Assembly: GCF_000524195.1 (NCBI RefSeq)
Contig: NW_020170530.1
Span: forward strand, 30,152-94,151
Direction: 5' to 3'
Length of the DNA stretch: 64,000 bases
From: Echinococcus granulosus
Lineage: Eukaryota; Platyhelminthes; Cestoda; Cyclophyllidea; Taeniidae
Shown here: in pieces, positions 10,745 to 20,968 of the stretch
Layout of the letters: each line of letters begins with the position of its first letter
How positions within the stretch are numbered: the stretch's first letter is position 1
Program-made: the position numbers and the translations under genes
The notes under the pieces: generated by a model
Seen by the model: only the letters and a program-made list of their open reading frames with translations
Databases searched by the model: none
What the model was told of the DNA's origin: nothing

Positions 10745-11468
10745 TGTTTTTTAACTTTCGATAATGGGTGACGGAGCATTTAGGGCCTCCGCCATTGTGC
10801 ATCCGCCGAACGGACTGGCTTTCCGGCCATACCAATAGCCCGAAGTCCTACCATACGTCGATAATGCACATTAAACCAGAGTATTGTGTCTTCTTCCGTC
10901 CTCAGGAAATTCTCGGGGCCGTAAATTGGTAGCAGCAGAAAGCGAACCCAACCCCAAGGGACGTGTACCATGATTTCGACTGATGGATGATAGATCTTAT
11001 TGCGTCGGAATTAGTCCACATGCTTCGGATCGGATTCCTGGCGGGAGGTCCCAAAATGACGGCTACCTTTGGCAATTGCTCCAGTTCCGTGTTCTATTAA
11101 CAACTAGACGTAACCGTAAACCATCTGGAGATGTTCGTTACGAAGCTGTCTATCAAACATGCTTGAAGATGTCAAATAAATGAACACGCGAAACCTCATC
11201 CACCTCTCTACTGGCTGGATGGAGCCCAGATAAATATGGCCAAGTCGTACTGAAGTGAGATCAAGGTGGTGAGGAGAAACAATCGAGCAATTCTCGGTTT
11301 CGTTAACTGGCTGATTAGGGGCTCCGCAATTCCATCTCTGCCATTCATGCTGGCCTCTGGGCCATGCTAGTATCCTCAGGACCTACTGTACAACAAAATT
11401 GCACGTTCTACTAAGGCATTATACACTCTTCTGTCTTCAGGGAAGTCTCGGGGCGCCACAAGGCTAGT
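10745..11468 (+). mobile_element. Short LTR element with two LTR-like ends and a shortened interior
   Basis: The 5' LTR-like part (10745-10926) has GGCCTCCGCCATTGTGCATC, CATACGTCGATAATGCACAT and a run of TCCTCAGGAAATTCTCGGGG. A primer-binding site follows at 10927-10950 (TGGTAGCAGCAGAAAGCGAACC). The interior has CATCTGGAGATGTTCGTTAC and GGCTGGATGGAGCCCAGATA. A second LTR-like part (about 11310-11468) repeats the ends with CTTCAGGGAAGTCTCGGGGC. The interior is shorter than in the 19.3 kb copy, so an internal deletion is likely. Confidence 0.65.
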
Positions 11469-11589
11469 TCTGTCGAATAATTTTATTAGATTTTTGATCC
11501 ATTTGTTTTATGTCATCAACTACTACAGATTTTTCTTTTGCGTGTTGATGAACAGCAGTGAAAACATTTCAAAACTGACGCTATTATAA

Positions 11590-11775
11590 GTCTTTGTTTC
11601 ACTATGCGGTTGGTTGGGCTCGCAATTAAACCTCCATGAACTGTATTTATGCTCGCAGTCATGGTCTCCTCCAGACCATGTCAATGGCCTCTCAGCCATC
11701 CAGCACGTCAGTAATAGTCTCTGCCATAGAAATGACTTTTCATAACTTCTGGAAAGTATCTAGGGCCTAACATAT
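11590..11775 (+). repeat. Probable solo LTR of the short LTR element
   Basis: It carries CATGGTCTCCTCCAGACCAT, then TCAATGGCCTCTCAGCCATC and a segment ending AAGTATCTAGGGCC. No primer-binding site or interior follows. Confidence 0.55.
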
Positions 11776-12074
11776 TTCAAAAAGGTTTGTGTTTAGCTAC
11801 TAAAATTGTAATAGAACAGCTAGGCAATTTGAAGCTCGAAGCGTGAAGTAAGCCATAATGTAGCATTTCGCAGACTTCGCCTCCTATTTTAACTCAATCG
11901 TTTATGGGATCCCCCTTGAATGTGTGAGACATTGAATCATCGTAATGCAATTATTTGCGGCAAACAGGTCAAAATAACTAAAATAACGCCGAAATAGGTT
12001 TCTTTGTTTGGTTATTGGGTGAATTTCTACAATCAGGATACAAATTGCAATGCTTTCCTTGTTTAGTTCTCGCT
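11776..12074. other. Spacer between two solo LTRs
   Basis: AT-rich sequence without a recognisable feature. Confidence 0.3.
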
Positions 12075-12235
12075 TTTGGTAGCGGGCCACATAGGGCTCC
12101 GCCTGGCTGCATGGTCTCCGGGACATACCCGTAATCCTTAAGCCCAGCTGTACGTCGACAATACATATTCCACTAGAGTACTTTTTCCTCTTTTATCTTC
12201 AGAGAAGTCACGGAGAGCCACACGAATGATATCTA
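12075..12235 (+). repeat. Probable solo LTR of the short LTR element
   Basis: It matches other copies at AGGGCTCCGCCTGGCTGCAT, GCTGTACGTCGACAATACAT and TTATCTTCAGAGAAGTCACG. No internal region follows. Confidence 0.6.
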
Positions 12236-13033
12236 GATTATTTATTTTGGCAATGCACACCTCACTCTCCCTCCCTTACGGTTCACTCAACGCAGCTCAG
12301 CATAAAGTGGTTGTCCAGAAGCAAGGGTGATTATGCCATTTAGCACAACCGTGACACTGACAATAATTGTCGTATTCCCAAAAGATGCGGCTTACGCAAA
12401 CAGCAAAATCATTGGCTCCCGTCAAGGTCATTTCCGCTTTAATAATGCGCACGTACCCCTTCTTCGCAATGGTTACTTGAAATGAAATGGTAACAATGAT
12501 GCTGCGTGTTGGTACTTCGGGATCATGCACTAATCTACAATAGTGGAACGCTTATTTTCCTGTGAATACGGTTCCATCTCATTATGAACCCATAATCTCA
12601 GGGGCATCCCTTTTCACCAATCGACTATAAATGAGCTCAGCAATCGAAGGTGTCCGGCACTTGCCCATTAAATTGGAGGATGAAAGTCCATATTAGTAAA
12701 CAAACGCTTCCACAACACAGCACCGAACTGCGCACAGCGCCACAAAGCTTTTAGACCAGAGCTGCACCTGAAAGAAATAACCCCAATTGACCAAACTACT
12801 GACACGCATTCCAGACGTCAAACTAACACCAGGTTATGAGAAACACCTCTGGCGCATCTTAATTCGGGTTCACCAATCCCGATTGGAGAGCACATTTCTT
12901 CACTAGTAGATCAGCTCTATTCGGGGCAGAAAGTAAAGCATGAGATTCAAACACATCACTTCCTCAGCAGTGACTACAGCAAATCAATTATATAATGAGA
13001 CTGTGAAGCAGGACGAAAAGACTGGGTGACAGA
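12236..13033. other. Intergenic, 3' side of INTS12-like gene
   Basis: No supported gene. It probably includes the 3' UTR of the minus-strand INTS12-like gene. Confidence 0.4.
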
Positions 13034-14068
13034 TTAACTTTTGGATTTTTTTGAGCCGAGAGCGGGATCAGAAGAAGACGAAGTAGACAAACGACTTTTG
13101 TAAAGGGAAGAAGGGTCAGTGCACCTGGAGCAGAGCCAACCGGTTGGCACTCGAGCAGTGAGAAGGGGCGGCGAGTGACAGAGTTTATGATAGAGGCCAC
13201 GACACCGCGTACACTCCACAAGCACGTTGTTGGTGACAGGATTCTCGATGGAAGTGGGAAAAGCTTCGTTGACATCATGATCTGCAGCCGCAGTCATACG
13301 ACCACACACGCAGCACATGAGATCTGCCACAAGGTCCTCCATCACCTCCATGCCGACAGGTGGGGAATTGGCTTCACCTCCATTCCCACTGCCACTAACG
13401 ACTGGTGAGGGCTGCTCCGCGATTATAGTCTTGCCCTGGCACACCACCACCGGAATGAGAGGCACTACGGAAAAAAACTCCTTGGGTTCTTACGTTACTT
13501 ACGGGGACATGATATAGATGGGGTTCTTTTAGTCACACCAGAAATTTTCCTTAAGAAAAATAATGATGTTCAATGTAACAGATTTATAACACCAATTTAC
13601 CATTTGTAGTGCTTGAGGGACTCTGATTTTTCGATGAAATTGTTGAAACGTGAGCAGAGGAAGTGGAAGCCGTCACATCGAAGAAATTAGTCGATTTGGA
13701 TGATTTAGAGGCTCCACCATCGCCTTGGGCTGACTCCGATGTCAACAAAGGACCTTGAGCTGAAATGCGCGGACGCACAACTCCACGCTGAAAGACAAAA
13801 TTAGATATGTTAGTAAGAGAAAAAGCATCTGGAAAATTACCTCGCTACCGGAACTGTTCTCCTCCTTGAGTCCTGAAGGCTCCATCCGAAGAGCCTCCGC
13901 AAGAGTTATACGAGCAACGGCTGCCTCATTTTCACATGTATCTTTGTATAACTTGCGCAAACGTGCAGTATCCTCCGCCTTTTGTGAATGCAGAAGTCGT
14001 AGTGCCTTGATCAACCAAGCCTCCGATATATTCGTTCCAATAGAGGATGGCCCCGTGGAGGAAGACAT
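13034..14068 (-). CDS. INTS12: Integrator complex subunit 12-like PHD finger protein
   Basis: Integrator subunit 12 is a small PHD-finger component of the nuclear complex that processes snRNAs and controls promoter-proximal RNA polymerase II. Three exons join in frame: 14068-13841, 13787-13601 and 13464-13034, giving 281 residues. The N-terminus (AWLIKALRLLHSQKAEDTARL) matches the conserved N-terminal helix of INTS12 (FLKALGFLHSKSKDSAEKL in human). A Ser-rich linker leads to a C-terminal PHD finger with CCVC, LVECTRCRGLYHKLCH and GWLCSRC. The PHD loop between the first two cysteine pairs is about 20 residues longer than in human. The protein is shorter than human INTS12 (about 460), lacking the long Ser-rich tail. 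The ATG lies directly after an AG, as at a splice acceptor. TRAPPC3 ends about 270 bases upstream on the same strand. Confidence 0.82.
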
Positions 14069-14102
14069 CTAGGTGACGTAGCGGTTTAAGTCATTCAGAA
14101 CG

Positions 14103-14202
14103 NNNNNNNNNNNNNNNNNNNNNNNNNNNNNNNNNNNNNNNNNNNNNNNNNNNNNNNNNNNNNNNNNNNNNNNNNNNNNNNNNNNNNNNNNNNNNNNNNN
14201 NN
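14103..14202. other. Assembly gap (100 N)
   Basis: Exactly 100 unknown bases lie between TRAPPC3 and the INTS12-like gene. The real size is unknown, so the intergenic distance quoted here is nominal. Confidence 0.99.
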
Positions 14203-14335
14203 AGCCCATACCACAGGTATTCCAAGTCGGGTTACCACACCTGAGAAGTAACAAGGGAACAAAGTGGAACAGAGCGATTTATTGAGAGGATAAGTGAAGG
14301 ATAGGAAAAATGGGAAGAAGAAGCAGGGTAAGGAG

Positions 14336-15101
14336 TTAGTCTTCTCCCGCAAAGACCTCCTTAATTCGACGAATAAATTTAACACGGATTTCGGTGTGTT
14401 TGTCGCCACGAAGTTGATCGAGAACAATTCTTGCATCAACCTCTAATTGCATCTTTAAAAAAAATTGAACACTGAACAAGAGAGTAACTAGAAGGAAGTT
14501 GAAACGAACAAACATACGCTGTGCAAAGCACCGCGAATTGCACCAGCAAGAACGTTACAGTAGAGAAGCTTTGGGTGTTCAGAAGGGAGATCGACAAACT
14601 CCGTGAGAGGATTCGAATCCAGAAGGAGCGAAAATTCGTCTCCAGCGGAGCTAAATTTGCTCACAGAGGGAGAAATTCCAAGGAAGTGCTTAAACCCGTT
14701 TACTAGTTGGTTGGCAGTTTCTCTGAAATCTGCGCATCTACCCGGGTTGCCCTTGGCGACAAAGTCTTCGGCCAACTTCTGACCAATATTGAAGCCACTG
14801 GAAATAAAGAGGATGAGAGAAAAACCAACATATTATCCAGCTGTTCATTTATCGCATCATCCGATTCGAAATCCTTAACTATTTGAGCTACCAGAGAGCC
14901 ATACGTGAGGGTAAATAGCTCGGTGTTCTAAAAAAGAAACGGATTGCGACACTTTAAACTAGCACTCAGCAAGATTAAATAATGATGCATAAAACGAGTC
15001 TTATGGAGATTCACCAAATTTGATAAGCACAAGCATTGGTAGCAAAGTAGCTCTCATACCATCCGAACTGGCTCAGGAGCCTTCGCCTGCTGACGAGACA
15101 T
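14336..15101 (-). CDS. TRAPPC3: TRAPPC3 / Bet3, TRAPP core subunit
   Basis: Bet3 is a core subunit of the TRAPP tethering complexes (Rab1 exchange factor, ER-Golgi and Golgi traffic). Four exons, 15101-15060, 14927-14830, 14797-14518 and 14452-14336, join in frame to 178 residues; human TRAPPC3 has 180. The sequence follows the human protein closely: MSRQQAKAPEPVRM at the start, TELFTLTYGSLVAQIVKDFE, GRCADFRETANQLVNGFKHF, GISPSVSKFSSAGDEFSLLL and EIRVKFIRRIKEVFAGED at the end. The intron of 32 bases between exons 2 and 3 is very short. The cysteine that is palmitoylated in mammalian Bet3 (GRC-DFRETA) is conserved. The gene is head-to-head with EMC2, 280 bases away, and upstream of INTS12 on the same strand. 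Confidence 0.93.
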
Positions 15102-15381
15102 CACGGAGGCCTTCAGGTCAGCGCGCGTAGGCTAAATTCCACAACTCCACAGTCGGCTTATGGCAGCCAAAAGTAGGCCTTAGCTTATACAGGCTCGATG
15201 TCAAAATGTCCTAGACACAATCAGCAAGAATTGTTATCGTATTTTCTTGCAAAAGTCATGTAAGTTATTGAATAATTCTAATCATGAATATTTTGGTAAC
15301 TATTGTAAGAATTTAGTGCTCTTTGCTGCTCGGTTTTTCATTGGTCTGAACTCCGTCGTTTGCCTGTCGCATGTGCTTACG
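15102..15381. promoter_or_regulatory. Shared upstream region of TRAPPC3 (-) and EMC2 (+)
   Basis: The two start codons face away from each other across 280 bases, so this region should serve as a bidirectional promoter. No TATA box or other motif was convincing. The assignment rests on position only. Confidence 0.45.
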
Positions 15382-18300
15382 ATGAATGGTGAGTACTATG
15401 GGGAATTGTATAAAAATGTGTGTTTTCTTTTTTTCGTTTAACCCTAAAGTTGGTGCATAATAGTCTATGGAGACACCTATTTACTACCTTTACATGAATG
15501 TAAACATGCGGTATGTTTTTTTGTGCTAATACACATTTGTAATTGCTTTAGGGCAAAAATGAATCCACTTTTCGGCGCTTTTCTGCCTTTAGCTTAACAG
15601 CTTAGAGTTTAGTTAAGTTCACCAGACTGGTTCGTTGCTTTGCTTAGTGGTCAGGGCACTGAACACTTTACATCCCAACTTCTTTCCCTCAATAACCGCT
15701 CTTGTACAATCAACCTAAACATTTGTTTGCCAAGAGCTTTCCTTGTGCATTTAGAGGCTCTTTTGGAACTCCGCGAGATTCGTGAGAACAACCTACGTAA
15801 AAGTGCGACAGTTGTGCGTCTATGGGTTTCTGATGTCGAACCAAAAATCTACAGACTTGGTCACGAAAGTTGGTTTAGAATGCTTCTCATTGGGGCTTCG
15901 TTCTTCTGAAACTATTTATCGGTTGTTCATTTTAGAATGGGTAATTTTGGAACAAGTCCTAATCGCCGCTTTAGACGTCGGCAATTTGGATCTTGCACAG
16001 GTGATTTTTTTCAGTAATTACAATAAAATTTGTTTCCAAAGGCTAACCTTGGGTAAAAGTATTCCATTGACCATTATTTATTATCTTGATATTTCGGTTT
16101 ATTTTTTCGTGCATTGTTGTGCAGGTTTGTCTGAATCACCTACGAAAGCGTTTTCCAGAGAGTTCCCGCGTTAAACGTCTCTACGGAATGTACTTAGAGG
16201 CTTCGAATAAGTAAGTCAACAACTATATTTGCTCCTTCAACGGCTTCCATCCCTGTTACACCAATTTTAGAATCGATGACGCCCGCAATATCTACAAACA
16301 AATCCTCGACAAAGAAACAACGGATGTTGTAGGTCTTTATTTAGTTTTTGTAATATGACCTCTTAGCTGCTTACGGATCAGTTGATTTAGCCTATCTTAG
16401 GGGGCTGAATGACCGTTCAGACTTTTTTGCAATTTTAGATTGCTCGCAAGCGTCTGATCACGATTTTCAAGGCTCAAGGTTGTATTAACAACGCAATTGA
16501 TGAGTTAAACAAATATCTCAAGATGTGCGTTCTTACTAATAGCGCATGAGTTTTGCACCACTAATAAGGTCATTTAATATCCATGTTTTGTTAAATCTTC
16601 ATGTAGTATCATCGACATCACTTCACACTGCTTTGGTCCGATATTTTAGATTCATGGCTGATGTGGAGGCGTGGGGTGAGCTGAGTGATTTGTACCTAGC
16701 CCAGGGGGACTATAAGCACGCTGCATTTTGTATGGAAGAGGTGATTCTTGCTAATCCCCACAATCACCTGCTTCACGAACGCCTTGCTGAGGTACGTTAC
16801 TCTTTAGTGAATGATGATTGTGTGACTGTGGGTTCAGCTAGACTGAAACCATTTCGGAGGGACCTGTCCCTTATAATAGATCATTTTTAGGGATAATTAT
16901 GTGAACTATATGTGCATTCTTCCTCCCCATTTGGTATTTTTCTTCCAATCCAAGATTAAGTACTCCGAAGGGGGCGTTGAAAATCTGGAATTAGCACGAG
17001 CCTACTTCGCTCAAGCCTGCCGAATTAATCCATTGAACATCCGAGCTCTCTACGGTTTGATTCTGGTGAGCTCTATCCGATTGAATTGGAGCAATCCATC
17101 ATTGATTAGTTGGCTAGTTTTTCACGCAGATGGAAATGTTTTGTTACTGGCAGTTTTTATTATTGACCTGACGTACTTCGCTTTTGATACCACTATTTTT
17201 CTGACAGAGTAAAACTTCAATTGTTGATTAGATCTTGGTCCCCCTCCCTTCTATTCTTCCTTGTCTACTCCTAATCGAAGTCATTGAATTGCATCTCTGA
17301 GCATTGTTACCATTAACTCTTAAAATGCATAACACGAATATAAATTTGCCCCATTGTTTGGTTTGTTTTGCGGCTTTGAAAACTAATCCATTGAAAGTTT
17401 GGCTCGATCATATATCGTGGTGGGGATTATGTTTGCTTCGTAATTCATGAATCGAAGCGAAGGCGGATTTAGGAGACTTCCAAATTCACGTATCAACCGA
17501 TTTTCTGTTTCCTAACGCCTTCTTTGTCATATCTGACGTGTCGATATTGGCCCTCTTGACCTCTTCTCAGTTAGGGTTATAAATCCGACTTTTTGATGAT
17601 AGACTAAGTGTTCCTTTTTTGCATTCCCCTGCTAAACTGTATCTCAATTCACTGCAATAAGAAAATAACCCTCTCAGGCTCTCCTTTCTCCTACTTAAAT
17701 TACGGATTTTCCATGGCTGTATGGTTCGACGTTTTACGAGCGATGTTGGGTTGTGTTTTTCACTGTTTTTGATTCACTTGGGATATTACGGTTGTGGTTT
17801 TGCTCTTACTCATCCCCGGTACTGATGGTAGCTAGGGAAATTCGTTCGCATTCCTCCCGTCCAACTTTTGAAAGCGCGAAAACCCTAGGGAAAATTTTTT
17901 CGTGGCCCTTTGCTAGTCTAGACGTCACCTTTGTTCTGGATTAGATGAATGCAAGTGTACAGATTAAATGCCACTCACTGGGTTTTACGATTTTTGTCGT
18001 CCATCCCACCCTTTTCTATCATTCCGGCTTTTAGGGCAATCATATAGTTCCCTGTACTTGTGTAGGTAACTTCAACTTTTTGTCCTTTCAAGGCCGCCTC
18101 AAGCCTCTCTGGCAAGTTGACGGAAAAGACTCTAGCTGCCTTGCTTGAGGAGAGCAGCAACGCTGCCGTATCGCATCAGTACAGCCTACCGCCGCCAAAT
18201 GCGGTCGCTCGTGTTGGAGGGGGTGGTAGCGGTGGTGGTAGTTTCGACAGCAAACGCGAGAACCATCAGCTCATCATATGGGCCGTTGGGAAGTTGAAAA

Positions 18301-18668
18301 AAATCTACTTGGTAGGGATTTTCCATGTTGAGATATTTTTCTTAACACTTTCAAAACCCTTCTTAGACTTCGGTTTTGTCTTTCGTTATCAGTTTTGTAA
18401 TTCTATTTAAGAGTTGATGCATGTTTACCTGAGTTGTTACTTCACTGTCACTTGCTCTTGAACAATTGTCTAATTCAAGGACGCCGGTATGGTTGCTCCA
18501 GTAGCACTTGCTAATGTGATCAAAGCGAAGGTGGGCACTACATCACGTGAGACTCCCGCATTGCCTTTATCGTCGTCTCGTCTAAGAGGCGACTACGCAG
18601 CCCTTCCTGAAATGTTTGAATGTCTCTCTACGTCTCTGGAGGAGTCTCCGCGTCAACACAAGAAATGA
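15382..18668 (+). CDS. EMC2: EMC2, ER membrane protein complex subunit 2 (TPR protein)
   Basis: EMC2 (TTC35) is the cytosolic TPR scaffold of the ER membrane complex that inserts tail-anchored and multipass proteins. Ten exons join in frame: 15382-15388, 15755-15868, 15936-16000, 16125-16210, 16271-16328, 16439-16524, 16650-16791, 16955-17065, 18093-18311 and 18480-18668 (358 residues; human 297). Diagnostic stretches are LEQVLIAALDVGNLDLAQ, HLRKRFPESSRVKRLYGMYL, AFCMEEVILANPHNHL and KYSEGGVENLELARAYFAQA. The segment SKRENHQLIIWAVGKLKKIY aligns with the human KKDNMKYASWAASQINRAY region and anchors the last exons. A Gly-rich insertion (GGGGSGGGS) precedes it, and the tail after it is longer than in human. 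The first coding exon of 7 bases (ATGAATG) is inferred from splice phase and is the least certain part. Confidence 0.88.
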
Positions 18669-19271
18669 CGCAGCACTTTTAAACTCTCTTGTTTTGAAAC
18701 AATCTGGGTGCTCTTTCATCTGCCACTCCTTTCACCCTCTCTGCTAGTGCTTTTAATCCTTTTCTGGGGTGTGAATAGATGGTGTTAGCAGTGCGTTGTT
18801 TTGTGTCTGTGTCGCAGTAGACGCCTCTGCTCCCGGTCTTTTTTCTCGTCAGGTGGATAGCTTGAACAAGGCGATGGGTCGTTGTATGTCAGTTGTACGA
18901 TGACTTGGCCAATGAAGGTAGCTGCCTGTCCATGGATGTGTTGAAGAGTTTGGGTATTTTGTCTGTGGTTTCGCAGTTGCTTCAGTCTGCACTGGTTGTA
19001 TTCCGCTTTGAGGGACGACCTTTGGACTGTGCTAGTCACCCTCCAGTTTTTCTGTAGTTTATTAGTATTTGTTCTTCGTACTACTTTTGATCATTATAAC
19101 CTCAACAAACACTTAGAGCGCTACAGCATAGTCTTACATCTGCGATCTAGTTAAGTGGTGGGAGCGCTGTGGAACCTCACCTATGAGAAATAAGTTGTAA
19201 AGTGCGATTTCGGTGAATATGGCGTCAGGATCACAACTTCAAAAGGTCTGCAAGAGCCTTAGTGTTTGGTG
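18669..19271. other. Intergenic, EMC2 3' side
   Basis: Probable EMC2 3' UTR and spacer. No gene or repeat was recognised. Confidence 0.4.
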
Positions 19272-20335
19272 TAATGCTTCACTGAGTTGTTTGAGTGTGT
19301 TTCGGTTCCGTGGGCACTTACGTCGTGGTCTTTGTACTTCCGCTGATCGGCATAGCCTCTGACCCATGCCGATAGTCCCTTCAGCCCTTCTGTACGGTGG
19401 TAGCACACTTTCTGTCGTAGTATTATGGCTTATTTCGTCTCCAGGACGGATTGGGAAGCTATATCGGTGGCAGCCGAAACTGAACCCGATTTCTATTACC
19501 AAAGGCCATACATTATTATGAGGGAAGAAGTGTATGTTCTGCAGATGGGAGAGTCTGTAGCGAAACCCAATGGAAGGGTTGGAAATGATGTCTACATTTG
19601 GTATCTTCCCTAGTCCCTTACTCTGCAGGAATAATGTTAACAAGTGAAGCAACACTAGCCTTGAGCTGTCCTGGGAAGTTCGTTACGGAGCTGTATACGG
19701 TACTTGCGTGAAGGTGTCAATAAGGTGAACAAGCGATACCTTCTCCATCTCATTACTAGCTGAATGGGACACAGAGAGATATGGCATGGCTGAGCAGCGC
19801 TGAATTGAGAACGTACTGACGAGGGGGAATTGATGCAAAGGCTTCCCTTCATGAAAATACAAAAAAACCCATCCCTTATTGAATGACTGCTTTGAGGCCA
19901 GTGTCCTCACAACTGGAGACGGACAAACGCAATGGACTGGACATCCCCCCTTCCCCAACACGATACCAAAAGGAATGTAACTCCAAATCCAGTTGAATTG
20001 CCAAGAGGTATCAGTGGCATTGCGGTCGAGTATCCTCACACTTGGAAGCAAATACGGTGGCTGGCGCGGTTGGACCGTAGATGGTTCTTCACGGCACTTA
20101 TTACCTTGTTATTACCGATATTGGAAACTAGCGTTGTTCAAAAGGGGAAGGGGGTGCACTGAACCCTTTATTTTGGCCTAACGGGCGCCTATATTTCGTC
20201 CTTTGTACTTCTGCCGGGTGGCGTGGGCTCTAGATCACGCCAGAGGCCCCTTCACCCTTCTGTTCTTCTTCAAGGCATTATTATGCTCTGGTATTAAGAC
20301 CTCTTTTGTCCTAATTAAAGACTTGAAAAGCTGCA
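19272..20335 (+). mobile_element. Best preserved short LTR element (TRIM-like), about 1.06 kb
   Basis: A 5' LTR (about 19272-19463) and a 3' LTR (about 20155-20335) flank about 690 bases. Both LTRs share a GTACTTCTGC-type block near TTTGTACTTC, CTTCTGTACGG or its variant, and a GTATTATG-type block. A primer-binding site follows the 5' LTR at 19464-19487 (CGGTGGCAGCCGAAACTGAA). A polypurine tract (AAAAGGGGAAGGGGG) immediately precedes the 3' LTR, which starts TGCACTGAACCC. The interior has no long frame, so the element is non-autonomous. LTR limits are accurate only to about 10 bases. Confidence 0.72.
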
Positions 20336-20968
20336 TTTTGTAGTTATTAATTTACTCTATCTCATGAAATTTTATTTTGGCAGAATTGATGTTCGCCAGT
20401 ATTAGGCATACTGTTTTCCTGAAGGACGATATTACGAAAAGTGTGATTCATTAAAACCGTGAAAGGCATTTAAAATAGTAGGGGTGCTTAGGCTTTCATA
20501 AGTAAGTACTTCTTTTGAAGCCTTATAGTGAAAATAGTAAAAACAGAATAAAGTGTTATCAGTGCTGAATATCCAACTGCCTTCCACCTACAAAAACTAT
20601 CGAAGGGTTTTTTAACAAACCACATAGTTGCCACGAGTTTTCAAGACCTACTACGTGTTCGTTGCAGGCTGTGCTGCCGTATTTTAAGTAGTAATATATA
20701 TGCAAATGATCAAACAAATAATAAAAGATGTTAATAATAAATAATAACCTATAGTTTTAAATCGCCTCGTTGCCCGTGCACTAAGCAAAACTGTGTTCGG
20801 CCGGCAGCCCGTGTTCATGATGTGAGTATTCATCACTTCAAGTTCGTACCTCGTAATAATAATATTACCACTAAAGCAACTATTTTTTAAGTGTTTCTGT
20901 CATCTGCTTCGAGAAAAATGCGGTAAAATGTTATTTTGCTAATATTTTGCATCATTTATTTAGTTGCG
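20336..20968. promoter_or_regulatory. Upstream region of the erlin gene
   Basis: AT-rich, with no gene. It should hold the erlin promoter and 5' UTR. A TTTATTTAG at about 20955-20963 just before the start codon could be a cis- or trans-splice acceptor. Confidence 0.35.

Noticed and set aside
17975..18160. Minus-strand frame (LPERLEAALKGQKVEV region) overlapping EMC2 exon 9
   Set aside because: It reads plausibly, but the plus strand gives an in-frame EMC2 exon with correct splice sites and the conserved C-terminal helix.
19425..20181. Several 60-140 codon frames in the 19.3 kb LTR element
   Set aside because: They differ between copies, are on both strands and have no motif; the element is non-coding.
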